From: DAOVRL01 sp964459805
GTDB lineage: Bacteria; Planctomycetota; Phycisphaerae; Sedimentisphaerales; Anaerobacaceae
Assembly (NCBI GenBank): GCA_964459805.1
Contig: CAYWOD010000023.1
Location: forward strand, 1-25,257
Length of the DNA: 25,257 nt
Direction of reading: 5' to 3'
Shown here one piece after another: positions 1-6,641 of the stretch. The notes under the pieces were generated by a model that did no database searches, was not told the DNA's origin, and was given only the letters and a program-made list of their open reading frames with translations. Position numbers and translations under genes: made by a program. The stretch's first letter is position 1. Every line of letters starts with the position of its first letter.

Positions 1-13
1 GACTTTGCAAAGA

Positions 14-43
14 CGATTTCACCGGGCAGTAGTTACGAAATCG
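14..43. repeat. Short inverted repeat at window start
   Basis: CGATTTC at 14-20 is the reverse complement of GAAATCG at 37-43. It sits beside a 10-base palindrome, CTTTGCAAAG, at 3-12. Both lie in the untranslated region before the Orc1/Cdc6-like gene and could be initiator or repressor sites, but nothing in the sequence proves a role. Confidence 0.3.
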
Positions 44-120
44 AAGGCAGAAAATAGACACCTGCCAGGTCCGTTTGCCATTTTCCATGCGAAAACTACT
101 CTCCTTATGTGGAGTTCGCC

Positions 121-196
121 ATTATGTTGAGTTGAGTCTGAGATTTGCAGTGCAGAGCGGTAGCTATGGCTTGCAACGAGCTATACTCAACATAAT
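121..196. repeat. 12-bp perfect inverted repeat before the Orc1/Cdc6-like gene
   Basis: ATTATGTTGAGT at 121-132 and ACTCAACATAAT at 185-196 are perfect reverse complements separated by 52 bases. A second, nested pair lies inside: TAGCT at 161-165 and AGCTA at 179-183. The structure ends about 80 bases before the initiator-like gene starts. It could be an autoregulatory operator or part of an origin; archaeal Orc1/Cdc6 origins usually sit beside the initiator gene. It does not resemble the archaeal ORB consensus that I know. Confidence 0.5.
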
Positions 197-260
197 CCCA
201 CCCCTTCTTCAGGTTTTGAAGCGAAAGTTTTTTATAGTTGCACTTCCAGTGAAGACATAT

Positions 261-267
261 GGAGGTG
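261..267 (+). promoter_or_regulatory. Shine-Dalgarno site fixing the start at 276
   Basis: GGAGGTG lies 8 bases before ATG 276. The same frame is open back to an ATG at 75, but that start has no ribosome binding site and the extra 67 residues do not look like the family. Confidence 0.75.
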
Positions 268-275
268 ATTTTCGC

Positions 276-1523
276 ATGGAACCCAACAAAGTCCGTACCA
301 AAATAGTCAGCCAGATTCAGCACATGGTCGGCTCTGCGATCATTAGAGACCGGCGTTTTCTTGATGATGAGCAGCTCATCAAGGCAGAGCAATTAGTAGT
401 GCTGGAAGAGATCTTCAACGCTAACGTTCGAGATACTGAGATACAGGAACTCAGCAGTCATTTCGCCGCGATACTGCGAGATGACCACCCCTGCCACCTT
501 GCCATATGGGGCAAAACTGGGACAGGGAAAACACTTACACTGAGCTACTTCCTGAACCTGCTGTCCGAGATGTGCCTTGCCAAAAAGATACCCCTGCGTT
601 ATGAACATCTTGATCTTTCCAATCCAAGGCCATGTTTTCGGGCACTAAATGACCTTGCCTGCCTGCTAAACGCAAGCAAGAGATATCAAAAAGGGATCTC
701 CCTGGAAGAAATGATGATCCGTATCGAAACGAAACTCGCCGATTACCAGGGCTATTTGATACTCTTCATTGATGAGGTTGACAATATCCGCCGCGACAAG
801 GATAACTTCATGACTTTTCTGGTAAGAAGACTACCGCAGAGAATCCCTGCCAAGCTTATTCTTGTCTTTGTATCCAATCGTCTGGATTGGCCCGATCATC
901 TTGACCCTCGCGTAAAGTCCTTCTTAAAGCTCAATGAACTGATCTTCAAGCCTTACGATGCCATTGACCTCCAGCACATTCTCCGTATCCGCGTGGAAAA
1001 AGCCCTTCATCCGGGCGCAGTTGAGCCAGGTGTGATTGAAAAAATCGCTGCCATGGCCAGCCGCGATCACGGGGATGCACGTAAGGCCGTCGCTCTGCTG
1101 GCAAAAAGCGCTTACTTAGCCGAGAAGGCTGGCACAAAAATCTTTCTTGGATCGGTTGACCAAGCTGCTACAGAATTAGATAAGGACCGCTACCTTACAC
1201 TGCTGCATTCAGCACCCTTACAGCTCCAAGCTGCCATGGCTGCTGTTATCGAAGCTACACGAAAGAGCAAGGGTGGTTCGATTGGAACTGGCGAAGCTTA
1301 CGATGCCTATAAGGGATTTTGCCTAAGAGTCGGTTTGCGACCACTGACCGGGCGGGCTTTTGCTGACTTGATAGCCGAACTGGACATCTACTCGCTTCTG
1401 CGAAGCAGAGTACTCTCCAGGGGCAGGTATGGCCGCACCCGTGAAATTGTACTCGACCTGCCATACGAGTTAATCGAAAAAATATACGTTGAGATCCTAC
1501 TTAACTTCGAAATACGCTGTTAA
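276..1523 (+). CDS. Orc1/Cdc6-like AAA+ replication initiator
   Basis: A 415-residue AAA+ ATPase with the layout of archaeal Orc1/Cdc6 initiators. Visible elements are Walker A GKTGTGKT (79-86), Walker B LILFIDE (161-167), sensor-1 Asn in FVSNRLD (N201) and a sensor-2 Arg in GDARK (R269). A C-terminal winged-helix domain follows (about 310-415), including PLTGRAFADLIAELD and GRYGRTREIVLDL; the Arg-Tyr-Gly-Arg wing is typical of Cdc6. The length fits archaeal Orc1/Cdc6 (about 400). In archaea these proteins bind origin repeats and load the MCM helicase. Here the neighbours are a replication-relaxation protein and an integrase, so it probably initiates replication of the element rather than of the chromosome. 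Its last codons overlap the end of the convergent gene by 4 bases. A generic AAA+ protein of the TniB/ExeA type is less likely because of the sensor-2 and winged-helix match. Confidence 0.8.
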   Translation: MEPNKVRTKIVSQIQHMVGSAIIRDRRFLDDEQLIKAEQLVVLEEIFNANVRDTEIQELSSHFAAILRDDHPCHLAIWGKTGTGKTLTLSYFLNLLSEMCLAKKIPLRYEHLDLSNPRPCFRALNDLACLLNASKRYQKGISLEEMMIRIETKLADYQGYLILFIDEVDNIRRDKDNFMTFLVRRLPQRIPAKLILVFVSNRLDWPDHLDPRVKSFLKLNELIFKPYDAIDLQHILRIRVEKALHPGAVEPGVIEKIAAMASRDHGDARKAVALLAKSAYLAEKAGTKIFLGSVDQAATELDKDRYLTLLHSAPLQLQAAMAAVIEATRKSKGGSIGTGEAYDAYKGFCLRVGLRPLTGRAFADLIAELDIYSLLRSRVLSRGRYGRTREIVLDLPYELIEKIYVEILLNFEIRC

Positions 1524-2431
1524 GGTAATGGTGCTTGGCAGCAAAGAGTGCCGAGAATTGAGTGCTGAGGACATTGAAGGTCGCCGCTCTTCGCCCATAT
1601 TTTGGCTGACACACCATCAGGAAACATCCGGCTGTACTCAGTGAGCCAGACGAAATCAGTGGACTGTATCTCCTGGGTCAGTTTGCACAAAGCCACCAGT
1701 CTACCCAGTGTGTTGGTGAGAAAAAGCAGGCGAAATCCATTCAAACGGCGTTTGAACACCTCTTCATATCGTTTATATTTATAGCTATCAAAATATGCCC
1801 CGTAGGTCAGAATCTTTTGTCGGATATCGGTCATATCACGTCTGGGACTGGCTATTGTCTCTGCGCCACAATCAACTTCAAGAAAAAACAAACACGTCTT
1901 TTTCTCAATTGAATCACTCGTGCCGAATACGGCATCGGGCGTGAATCTGGCCCCTCGTGTGCCGGAACCCGGCACTGGCGAATAATCAGTTATGAATATA
2001 CGACCATTTGGCCCCTTGGGCGGAAACGGTGAATTATAGGCCAGTACCTTAATACTTAGCCTGGGAAGCACCTTCTCAACCTGGTTCAGATGAATTCTGA
2101 ACCAATTCAGCAATAATTGGTGGTCAACACGGTGAATATTAACACCACCAACCTTCTCATGCAGCACATCCCTGCCAATGATCCCCTTTTCCTTTAGAGT
2201 ATCAAGTCCATACTCAGTTAATCCCAATGAATTCTCAGGCCTGCCGCGACCTCGCCCAAATTCACGCTTGATCGCTTGTATCAGCCCTTCTTTTTCAAGA
2301 ATACGCAAACGTCGCCAGATGACCTGTCTGCTCTTTTGATAAAAGGTTGTGATTTGAGTTGGGGTTAAGGTTCTGTATTCCGCAATAGATTCAAGAATCT
2401 TACAGTCGTTACGGTTCATTCTAAACGCCAT
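1520..2431 (-). CDS. Replication-relaxation family protein
   Basis: A 303-residue protein resembling the replication-relaxation family (Pfam Replic_Relax), known mostly from plasmids and integrative elements. It has an N-terminal winged helix (about 8-80; TPTQITTFY, then IWRRLRILEKEGLI) with a basic wing rich in Gly and Arg (59-65). A nuclease-like C-terminal core follows, with PDAVF (165-169), FFLEVDCGAET (182-192) and a downstream K-x-x-x-Y segment near 206-210. This pattern recalls a PD-(D/E)xK-type fold, which is an inference. The start at 2431 follows a GGGGAG motif by 6 bases. It is convergent with the Orc1/Cdc6-like gene with a 4-base overlap, so the two stop regions are interlocked. 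An inverted repeat TTTCAG/CTGAAA (2512-2528) lies upstream and could be an operator. Confidence 0.7.
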   Translation of the reverse strand: MAFRMNRNDCKILESIAEYRTLTPTQITTFYQKSRQVIWRRLRILEKEGLIQAIKREFGRGRGRPENSLGLTEYGLDTLKEKGIIGRDVLHEKVGGVNIHRVDHQLLLNWFRIHLNQVEKVLPRLSIKVLAYNSPFPPKGPNGRIFITDYSPVPGSGTRGARFTPDAVFGTSDSIEKKTCLFFLEVDCGAETIASPRRDMTDIRQKILTYGAYFDSYKYKRYEEVFKRRLNGFRLLFLTNTLGRLVALCKLTQEIQSTDFVWLTEYSRMFPDGVSAKIWAKSGDLQCPQHSILGTLCCQAPLP

Positions 2432-2696
2432 TCTAAGCTCCCCTAAACGGTTTCTGACATCGCTTATTCAACCTTTCTGCTGTTGATATAGCGGTAGAAT
2501 AGACTGCAGAATTTCAGATAACCTGAAAAAGCCCGCACATAATTCAAAGACCGCCATTTTTCTGACGTGCTGGCAAGGAATCAATAAACCCGCAAAAAAA
2601 TCTGTGTGGGGGTGAAACTACCAGAAGACTACTACCGCTTTGGCTAATAGAGCACAGGAAGTGCCAAATGGGTCAAAAAGGCAGTGAGGCATCACA

Positions 2697-2954
2697 ATGC
2701 AAAATGAAAATAAACAAAAAAATGAAGCCAACTGGCCTGACCGGCCACAAGTCTTCCCCCCAATCATGACTCCTACTGAGGCCGCCCAGTTTCTACGATT
2801 GGATCGTACAGGCCATACCCCTAGATCTGCCAAACGCACCCTCGATTATTGGCGTAATCGCGGCGAATTAAGGGGCACTAAATACGCTCGCCATGTCTGG
2901 TATCTTAGGGATGAGCTGGAAGACTTTCTCAGAATTAAAACGAAAACAGAATAA
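2697..2954 (+). CDS. Excisionase-like helix-turn-helix protein
   Basis: An 85-residue protein with a MerR/excisionase-type winged helix. MTPTEAAQFLRLD (24-36) gives the recognition helix-turn-helix, and WYLRDELEDFL near the C-terminus matches the closing helix of such domains. The segment between (about 39-68) is basic, with KRTLDYWRNRGEL. It precedes the tyrosine integrase by 87 bases on the same strand, the usual place of a recombination directionality factor. A GTGAGG motif upstream of the ATG can serve as ribosome binding site. It probably controls excision versus integration, or represses the element; the two cannot be told apart from sequence. Confidence 0.65.
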   Translation: MQNENKQKNEANWPDRPQVFPPIMTPTEAAQFLRLDRTGHTPRSAKRTLDYWRNRGELRGTKYARHVWYLRDELEDFLRIKTKTE

Positions 2955-3027
2955 ACACTTGCGCCCGATGGATTTCCCTGGTAGTATCTTTGCTGTCGGT
3001 CGCCAGTGGTAACTACTCCCCTTGAAC

Positions 3028-3035
3028 AAAGGAGG
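3028..3035 (+). promoter_or_regulatory. Strong Shine-Dalgarno site for the integrase
   Basis: AAAGGAGG ends 6 bases before ATG 3042. This decides the start over the in-frame GTG at 3006, which has no ribosome binding site. Confidence 0.8.
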
Positions 3036-3041
3036 TTACCA

Positions 3042-4235
3042 ATGGCAATAGAAAAAGTTGGTGTCTATCGTAGATGGTTGGAGCCCGTACCTCGGGAAAA
3101 TGGAAAGCCCGTGCCTAAGTCACAATGGCCGAAGAAGAGGCGGCACTCGTGGACTGTCAGATGGTACGGAGCTACCGGCAAGAGGTACGCAAGGGACTTC
3201 AAAACGCGAAAGGAGGCTGACAAATATGCTCGCAACTTGCAGACACAAGTAGATCGTGGAAAACCGGACAAGCCCCGGAAGATGACGTTACATGACTTTA
3301 TATGCGAGCATGAGAGAGTGATGGTGGGGCAAGTGGCATACGCCACACTGTATGACCAGGTGCGAGCCCTACGGCTATTTGAAAAGTACATAGGCGGTTT
3401 GACTTTGTTGCGAAGAATCCGACCTTCACAAGCCGAGGGTTTCATTGCCTCTCGTATAGCTTCAGGTGTAACTGTCGGGACAGTAAACAAAGACATTCGC
3501 ACGCTCAAACATGTATTCGATCTGGCGATCGAGCCTCGCGGCTATCTGCTTGAGGAGCAAAACCCATTTCTTAAGATTAGGCAACGAAAGAAGGCTGAGA
3601 AGCCTATCCGATATGTACCAGTTGAAGGATACCGCGCTTTGATTGACGCTGCGAGGAGATCCTGGTGGAAAGGAGTGATCTCGATAGCTTTTTGTAGCGG
3701 ACTTCGGCGTAGCGAGATCTTGAACCTTTTGTGGACCGATGTTGATTTCGAGAGCCAAGAGATTCGCGTTACGGCTAAACAGTCCACTGCCGGAACCATA
3801 GAATGGGAGCCCAAAGACCATGAGAATCGCGCAGTGCCAATGTCAGACGAGACGACAAAGATCCTAGTTGATATTCAGGCTGAAGCAGAAGAGGGCAATC
3901 CCTACATTTTTGTCTCACGGCAAAGGTTCAAAAGAATCAAAGAGCGTGTGAAGATAGGTAGATGGAATGGCAAATCCGAGATCGTAAATAATGTCATGCG
4001 GGACTTTGAGGTAATTTGCCATCAAGCCGGCGTGACCAAGTGCACGTTGCACGACCTTCGGCGCTCTGCGATCACGAACTGGGCCAGATATCTGCCTATC
4101 CATGTTGTGCAACAGCTGGCCGGGCACTCAGATATTGCAACAACAAGGAAGTACTACTTGTCTGTACAGTCAACTGATATTGCCTCTGCGAGAGAAGCTG
4201 TGAAGAAGATTCTGGCTGCTGCAAATTATGACTGA
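3042..4235 (+). CDS. int: Tyrosine recombinase/integrase
   Basis: A 397-residue integrase of the phage/ICE type. The basic N-terminal region (28-80; WTVRWYGATGKRYARDF) resembles an AP2-like arm-binding domain. A SAM-like core-binding domain (about 82-180) follows, then the catalytic domain. Catalytic residues are R222 in SGLRRSEI, K246 in the beta-hairpin, H337 and R340 in LHDLRR, H362 in LAGHSD and the nucleophile Tyr, probably Y371, in TTRKYY. All are present, so the enzyme should be active. The gene ends 88 bases from the tRNA 3' end, which points to integration into that tRNA. The excisionase-like gene lies directly upstream on the same strand. Confidence 0.9.
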   Translation: MAIEKVGVYRRWLEPVPRENGKPVPKSQWPKKRRHSWTVRWYGATGKRYARDFKTRKEADKYARNLQTQVDRGKPDKPRKMTLHDFICEHERVMVGQVAYATLYDQVRALRLFEKYIGGLTLLRRIRPSQAEGFIASRIASGVTVGTVNKDIRTLKHVFDLAIEPRGYLLEEQNPFLKIRQRKKAEKPIRYVPVEGYRALIDAARRSWWKGVISIAFCSGLRRSEILNLLWTDVDFESQEIRVTAKQSTAGTIEWEPKDHENRAVPMSDETTKILVDIQAEAEEGNPYIFVSRQRFKRIKERVKIGRWNGKSEIVNNVMRDFEVICHQAGVTKCTLHDLRRSAITNWARYLPIHVVQQLAGHSDIATTRKYYLSVQSTDIASAREAVKKILAAANYD

Positions 4236-4274
4236 CGCAAAACTGACGCAAAAGACCATTTTTAGTGGTTCAAA

Positions 4275-4308
4275 GAAAAAGGCTGCTAAGCACAAGTGCT
4301 TAACAGCC
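4275..4308 (-). terminator. Rho-independent terminator downstream of the tRNA
   Basis: Arms at 4281-4293 and 4296-4308 form a 13-bp stem with one mismatch. On the minus strand the stem is followed by TTTTTC (4280-4275). It lies 16 bases past the tRNA 3' end and terminates tRNA transcription. If the element boundary is inside the tRNA 3' end, this terminator belongs to the element. Confidence 0.75.
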
Positions 4309-4323
4309 AAGAACTTAAACGAT

Positions 4324-4360
4324 TGGGCCCGGTAGGATTCGAACCTACGACCAATGGATT
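4324..4360. other. Probable integration site (att) in the tRNA 3' half
   Basis: Tyrosine integrases next to a tRNA 3' end usually recombine within the 3' half (T-arm to anticodon) and leave the tRNA complete. The exact crossover cannot be set, because the second copy of the site is not in the window. Confidence 0.45.
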
Positions 4361-4395
4361 ATGAGTCCACTGCTCTGCCGCTGAGCTACGGGCCC
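4324..4395 (-). tRNA. tRNA with CAT anticodon, probably tRNA-Ile2
   Basis: A 72-base cloverleaf on the minus strand. The acceptor arms GGGCCCG/CGGGCCC pair perfectly over 7 bp. The D-arm is GCTC/GAGC, the anticodon loop is CTCATAA, and the T-arm GTAGG/CCTAC has loop TTCGAAT. The discriminator base is A and no CCA is encoded. The GACTCATAATC anticodon arm and the TTGGTCG variable region resemble bacterial tRNA-Ile2, which reads AUA after TilS lysidine modification, more than initiator tRNA. Elongator tRNA-Met cannot be fully excluded. The integrase lies just past its 3' end. Confidence 0.92.
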
Positions 4396-4407
4396 CAAGC
4401 TGCAGAT

Positions 4408-4436
4408 AATATATATCAGACTCTTGTGCCAGACAA
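4408..4436 (-). promoter_or_regulatory. Promoter of the tRNA gene
   Basis: On the minus strand, -35 TTGTCT (4436-4431) is followed after 17 bases by -10 TATATT (4413-4408). The -10 box is 12 bases from the mature tRNA 5' end, which fits a short 5' leader. Confidence 0.65.
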
Positions 4437-4859
4437 TACTTTTTTGCAGTTAATTGCAAGTATAAGCACATCGCGTAAAAGGCCGCGATATTACCGTGGG
4501 CGTACCGCCGGCAAAGGAGCCAAGACTGATGGCGTCTTGGCACGCAGTTCAAGTGGAAGAATTTTTTGTGGTTTTGTGTGAGGTTCCCGTACGTAAACGG
4601 ATGCGTGTTTGTCTGCCGCGTTGCGGGGGGGGGGATTGGGGGATTTTGAATGTCGAATAACGAATAACGAAGGGGGATTTGATTTGCGATTGGGGGAATT
4701 CGTATTGCGTATAGCGTGTAGATTCCGGATCAAGTCCGGATTGACGGGGGGCGGGATGGTTTGGTGGGTTCTTAATTGATTATTAATTAGGATTTAATAT
4801 GGAGTGGGAACAGATTTCAAACTGGTAATCCCCCCACACACAGAATTGCAAATAAGGCT
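4437..4859. other. Non-coding, repeat-rich stretch
   Basis: No credible gene was seen. The stretch holds a run of ten G (4625-4634), G-rich tracts, a direct repeat of GAATAAC (4655-4671) and the inverted motif TCCGGA-TCAAG-TCCGGA (4724-4740). The latter resembles short dispersed palindromes common in environmental bacterial genomes. Its right edge runs into the truncated RraA-like frame. Confidence 0.5.
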
Positions 4860-5102
4860 CCTCCCGACAGAAGCATTACAATCGCGGAGTCCTACAATTT
4901 CCCCATCAATTGCGCCGGCGTCGTGGTTTATCCGGGGGATTTGATAGTAGCCGACGGCGACGGCGTGATAGTCGTCGCGCGCCGCCACGCCCTGGAAGTC
5001 GGAAAGCTCGCCCGGGAAATCAACGTCGGCGACCAGAAATCCCGAGCCGAGAAATTCAAACGCCTGGGAATGCCGCTTGACGAAACCGTGAAAATAGAAT
5101 AG
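4860..5102 (+). pseudogene. 3' stub of an RraA-like gene
   Basis: The frame ending in TAG at 5100-5102 encodes about 80 residues that match the C-terminal part of RraA-family proteins. FPINCAGVVVYPGDLIVAD is followed by GDGVIVVARRHALEVGKLA, which is the family's PGD-x-x-x-AD-x-DGV signature. The frame is open back to a stop at 4788 but has no start codon or ribosome binding site, and the N-terminal half of the family is missing. Family members include class II aldolases and regulators of RNase E. The stub is 154 bases before the sugar isomerase-like gene on the same strand, so the two were probably once an operon. Confidence 0.7.
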
Positions 5103-5256
5103 CCTATACCTTTTCGGATCGGACTGAACCATTTCGCTCATAGTCCGGCTAAACAGAATCTCGAAGAATGGGTAGTCCCACGACAGAGAAGGCACTGCCC
5201 CGGTTGGGGCAGAGGCCCCGATTGGTGGGTGAGACAGGACAGGTGAGGATATCGAC

Positions 5257-6240
5257 ATGCATAAGAACAGTACAAATTTTACACGACGTGAGTTTGTGGC
5301 AGCAGCTTCTGTGGCGCTGGCCGGCGCGGCGTTAGGAAGTGCTACGGCCAAAAGGAAGGACAACGCTATGATGAGAATCGGCTTTCATACCGACGCATTC
5401 AATTCGTCTTACTGGAATTTCGAGAAATGCCTCGAATGGGCCCAGGCGAACGGTGTCCACTTTATCGAATGCGGGCTGATTGACGGGGTGAGCTGGATTC
5501 ACGGTCTCGGATATCAACCGCACGTTGTGCTTTACGAAGATCCCCTGTTATTGCGCAGGAAAATGGAGAAGTATGGCGTGCGATTCTCCCAGGTGGACGC
5601 GGCATTTCCGCTGTCGGGCAAGGACGGGCCGCTGTACGGGGTGCCTTATGTCCTCAAGAGCATCCCCTGGGCGAAGCTGGCCGGTTGTGAGCACATTGCC
5701 ACAACCGACGGTCTGCACAAGCCCGAAGGCCTGTCCGATGACCAAGCTATGGACATTATGAAACGCAGCTATGGCCAAATCATTGAGGTTGCCGAAGCCT
5801 ATGAGATGATTATCAACATCGAGGTGCACGGGTATTTCACGACCAAACCCGACATGATGGAGAAAATGCTCGCGTTCTGTGATTCACCTTATCTGCGCAT
5901 GAATATGGATACCGGTAACACCTACATTGCCGGAGAAGATCCGGTGAGCTTTTGTGAGCGATTCAAGAAGAAGGTTACCCATGTGCACGTCAAGGACGTC
6001 AGCAAGTCGCTGGCCGCGGCGGCCCGCGGTGAGCAGACCGGTATCGCAGTAAGCCACTGTGCCATCGGCGACGGCGTCAACGCAGAGAACATCAGGAAGA
6101 TATTGACCATCCTGCGGGATATTGGATTTGACGGCGTACTGAGCATGGAGTGCGAGGGCGCCGGGGGTCCCATGATAGAGAAATCACTCGCCTGGCTACG
6201 TCGAACGCTCCGTGAATTGAGCATTCCCACGGATGGGTGA
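5257..6240 (+). CDS. Tat-exported sugar phosphate isomerase/epimerase-like protein
   Basis: A 327-residue protein with a twin-arginine signal (TRREF at 9-13, hydrophobic stretch 14-31, likely cleavage after ATA). A xylose-isomerase-like TIM barrel (AP endonuclease 2 family) follows. Likely metal ligands are E189 (INIEVHG), D218 (NMDTGN), H242/H244 (THVHVKD) and E298 (SMECEG). The family binds divalent metals and isomerises or epimerises sugars and related acids; the substrate here is unknown. The start at 5257 has an AGGTGAGG motif 8 bases upstream. The Tat signal is unusual for isomerases but common among planctomycete members of this family. The flanking RraA-like and Gfo/Idh-like stubs suggest it is the survivor of a larger sugar-catabolism operon. 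Confidence 0.8.
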   Translation: MHKNSTNFTRREFVAAASVALAGAALGSATAKRKDNAMMRIGFHTDAFNSSYWNFEKCLEWAQANGVHFIECGLIDGVSWIHGLGYQPHVVLYEDPLLLRRKMEKYGVRFSQVDAAFPLSGKDGPLYGVPYVLKSIPWAKLAGCEHIATTDGLHKPEGLSDDQAMDIMKRSYGQIIEVAEAYEMIINIEVHGYFTTKPDMMEKMLAFCDSPYLRMNMDTGNTYIAGEDPVSFCERFKKKVTHVHVKDVSKSLAAAARGEQTGIAVSHCAIGDGVNAENIRKILTILRDIGFDGVLSMECEGAGGPMIEKSLAWLRRTLRELSIPTDG

Positions 6241-6477
6241 GAGAAGCACCGCAAGGAAACTATGAAACCTGAAACAAGACTTTAGCACAAATGGCAGGGC
6301 GTTTCAAGAAGAAAACGGCGGTAAGTAGTGTTTCAACCCGCTCTTTGTGCTATATCGCGGATTGCGTATTTCTTAAAAAGGCCTTTGAACCAGGCGGGAG
6401 ATTTGGGTATCATAAGCACGCGAATGGCCGGGCGGAATATGCTCGGCAAACGCAGGGCCGCCTGTTATCTCCTGTAA

Positions 6478-6603
6478 CGTTTGACGCAGAAACTGACGAT
6501 GGACCCGGAAAAAGAGAGATTTGTCGGGGATTTCTCCGAAGAAGCAAACGTGCTCGCCAGCCGTAATTACCGTGAACCTTTCATAGTCCCCGAAACCGTA
6601 TAG
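6478..6603 (+). pseudogene. 3' stub of a Gfo/Idh/MocA-like dehydrogenase
   Basis: The frame reads LTMDPEKERFVGDFSEEAN, then SRNYREPF, then VPETV and a stop at 6601. This resembles the conserved C-terminal tail of Gfo/Idh/MocA sugar dehydrogenases (DPE-x-ERF...AN-x-L-x-SR-x-x-R-x-P). An in-frame TAA at 6475-6477 interrupts it. The codons just before that stop (ACYLL) are compatible with a decayed version of the segment preceding the tail. No Rossmann domain or start codon is present. It appears to be the last 40 residues of a lost gene between the isomerase and the transporter. The other frame from 6291 is unlike any family I recognise. Confidence 0.55.
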
Positions 6604-6641
6604 TAAAGCTCACGTAAGCACAGAAACAGGGAGGTTATCCG

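Larger units (their letters stand above)
1..4323. mobile_element. Right part of a tRNA-integrated element
   Basis: The stretch up to the tRNA gene holds an Orc1/Cdc6-like ATPase, a replication-relaxation protein, an excisionase-like HTH protein and a tyrosine recombinase. The recombinase ends 88 bases from the 3' end of a tRNA gene, the classic arrangement for elements that integrate into a tRNA 3' end and keep the tRNA intact. All four genes are element-type and none is a host housekeeping gene. I saw no second copy of the tRNA 3' sequence between 1 and 4235, so the other boundary is outside the window. Two replication-type genes suggest a plasmid-derived or self-replicating integrative element. 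No mobilisation or conjugation gene is visible here. Confidence 0.65.

Noticed and set aside
75..275. N-terminal extension of the Orc1/Cdc6-like frame to ATG 75
   Set aside because: There is no ribosome binding site at 75, a clear one precedes 276, and the extra 67 residues cover the inverted repeat and do not fit the family.
6291..6566. 91-residue plus-strand frame
   Set aside because: No ribosome binding site was seen, and the overlapping frame ending at 6603 gives the recognisable dehydrogenase tail instead.
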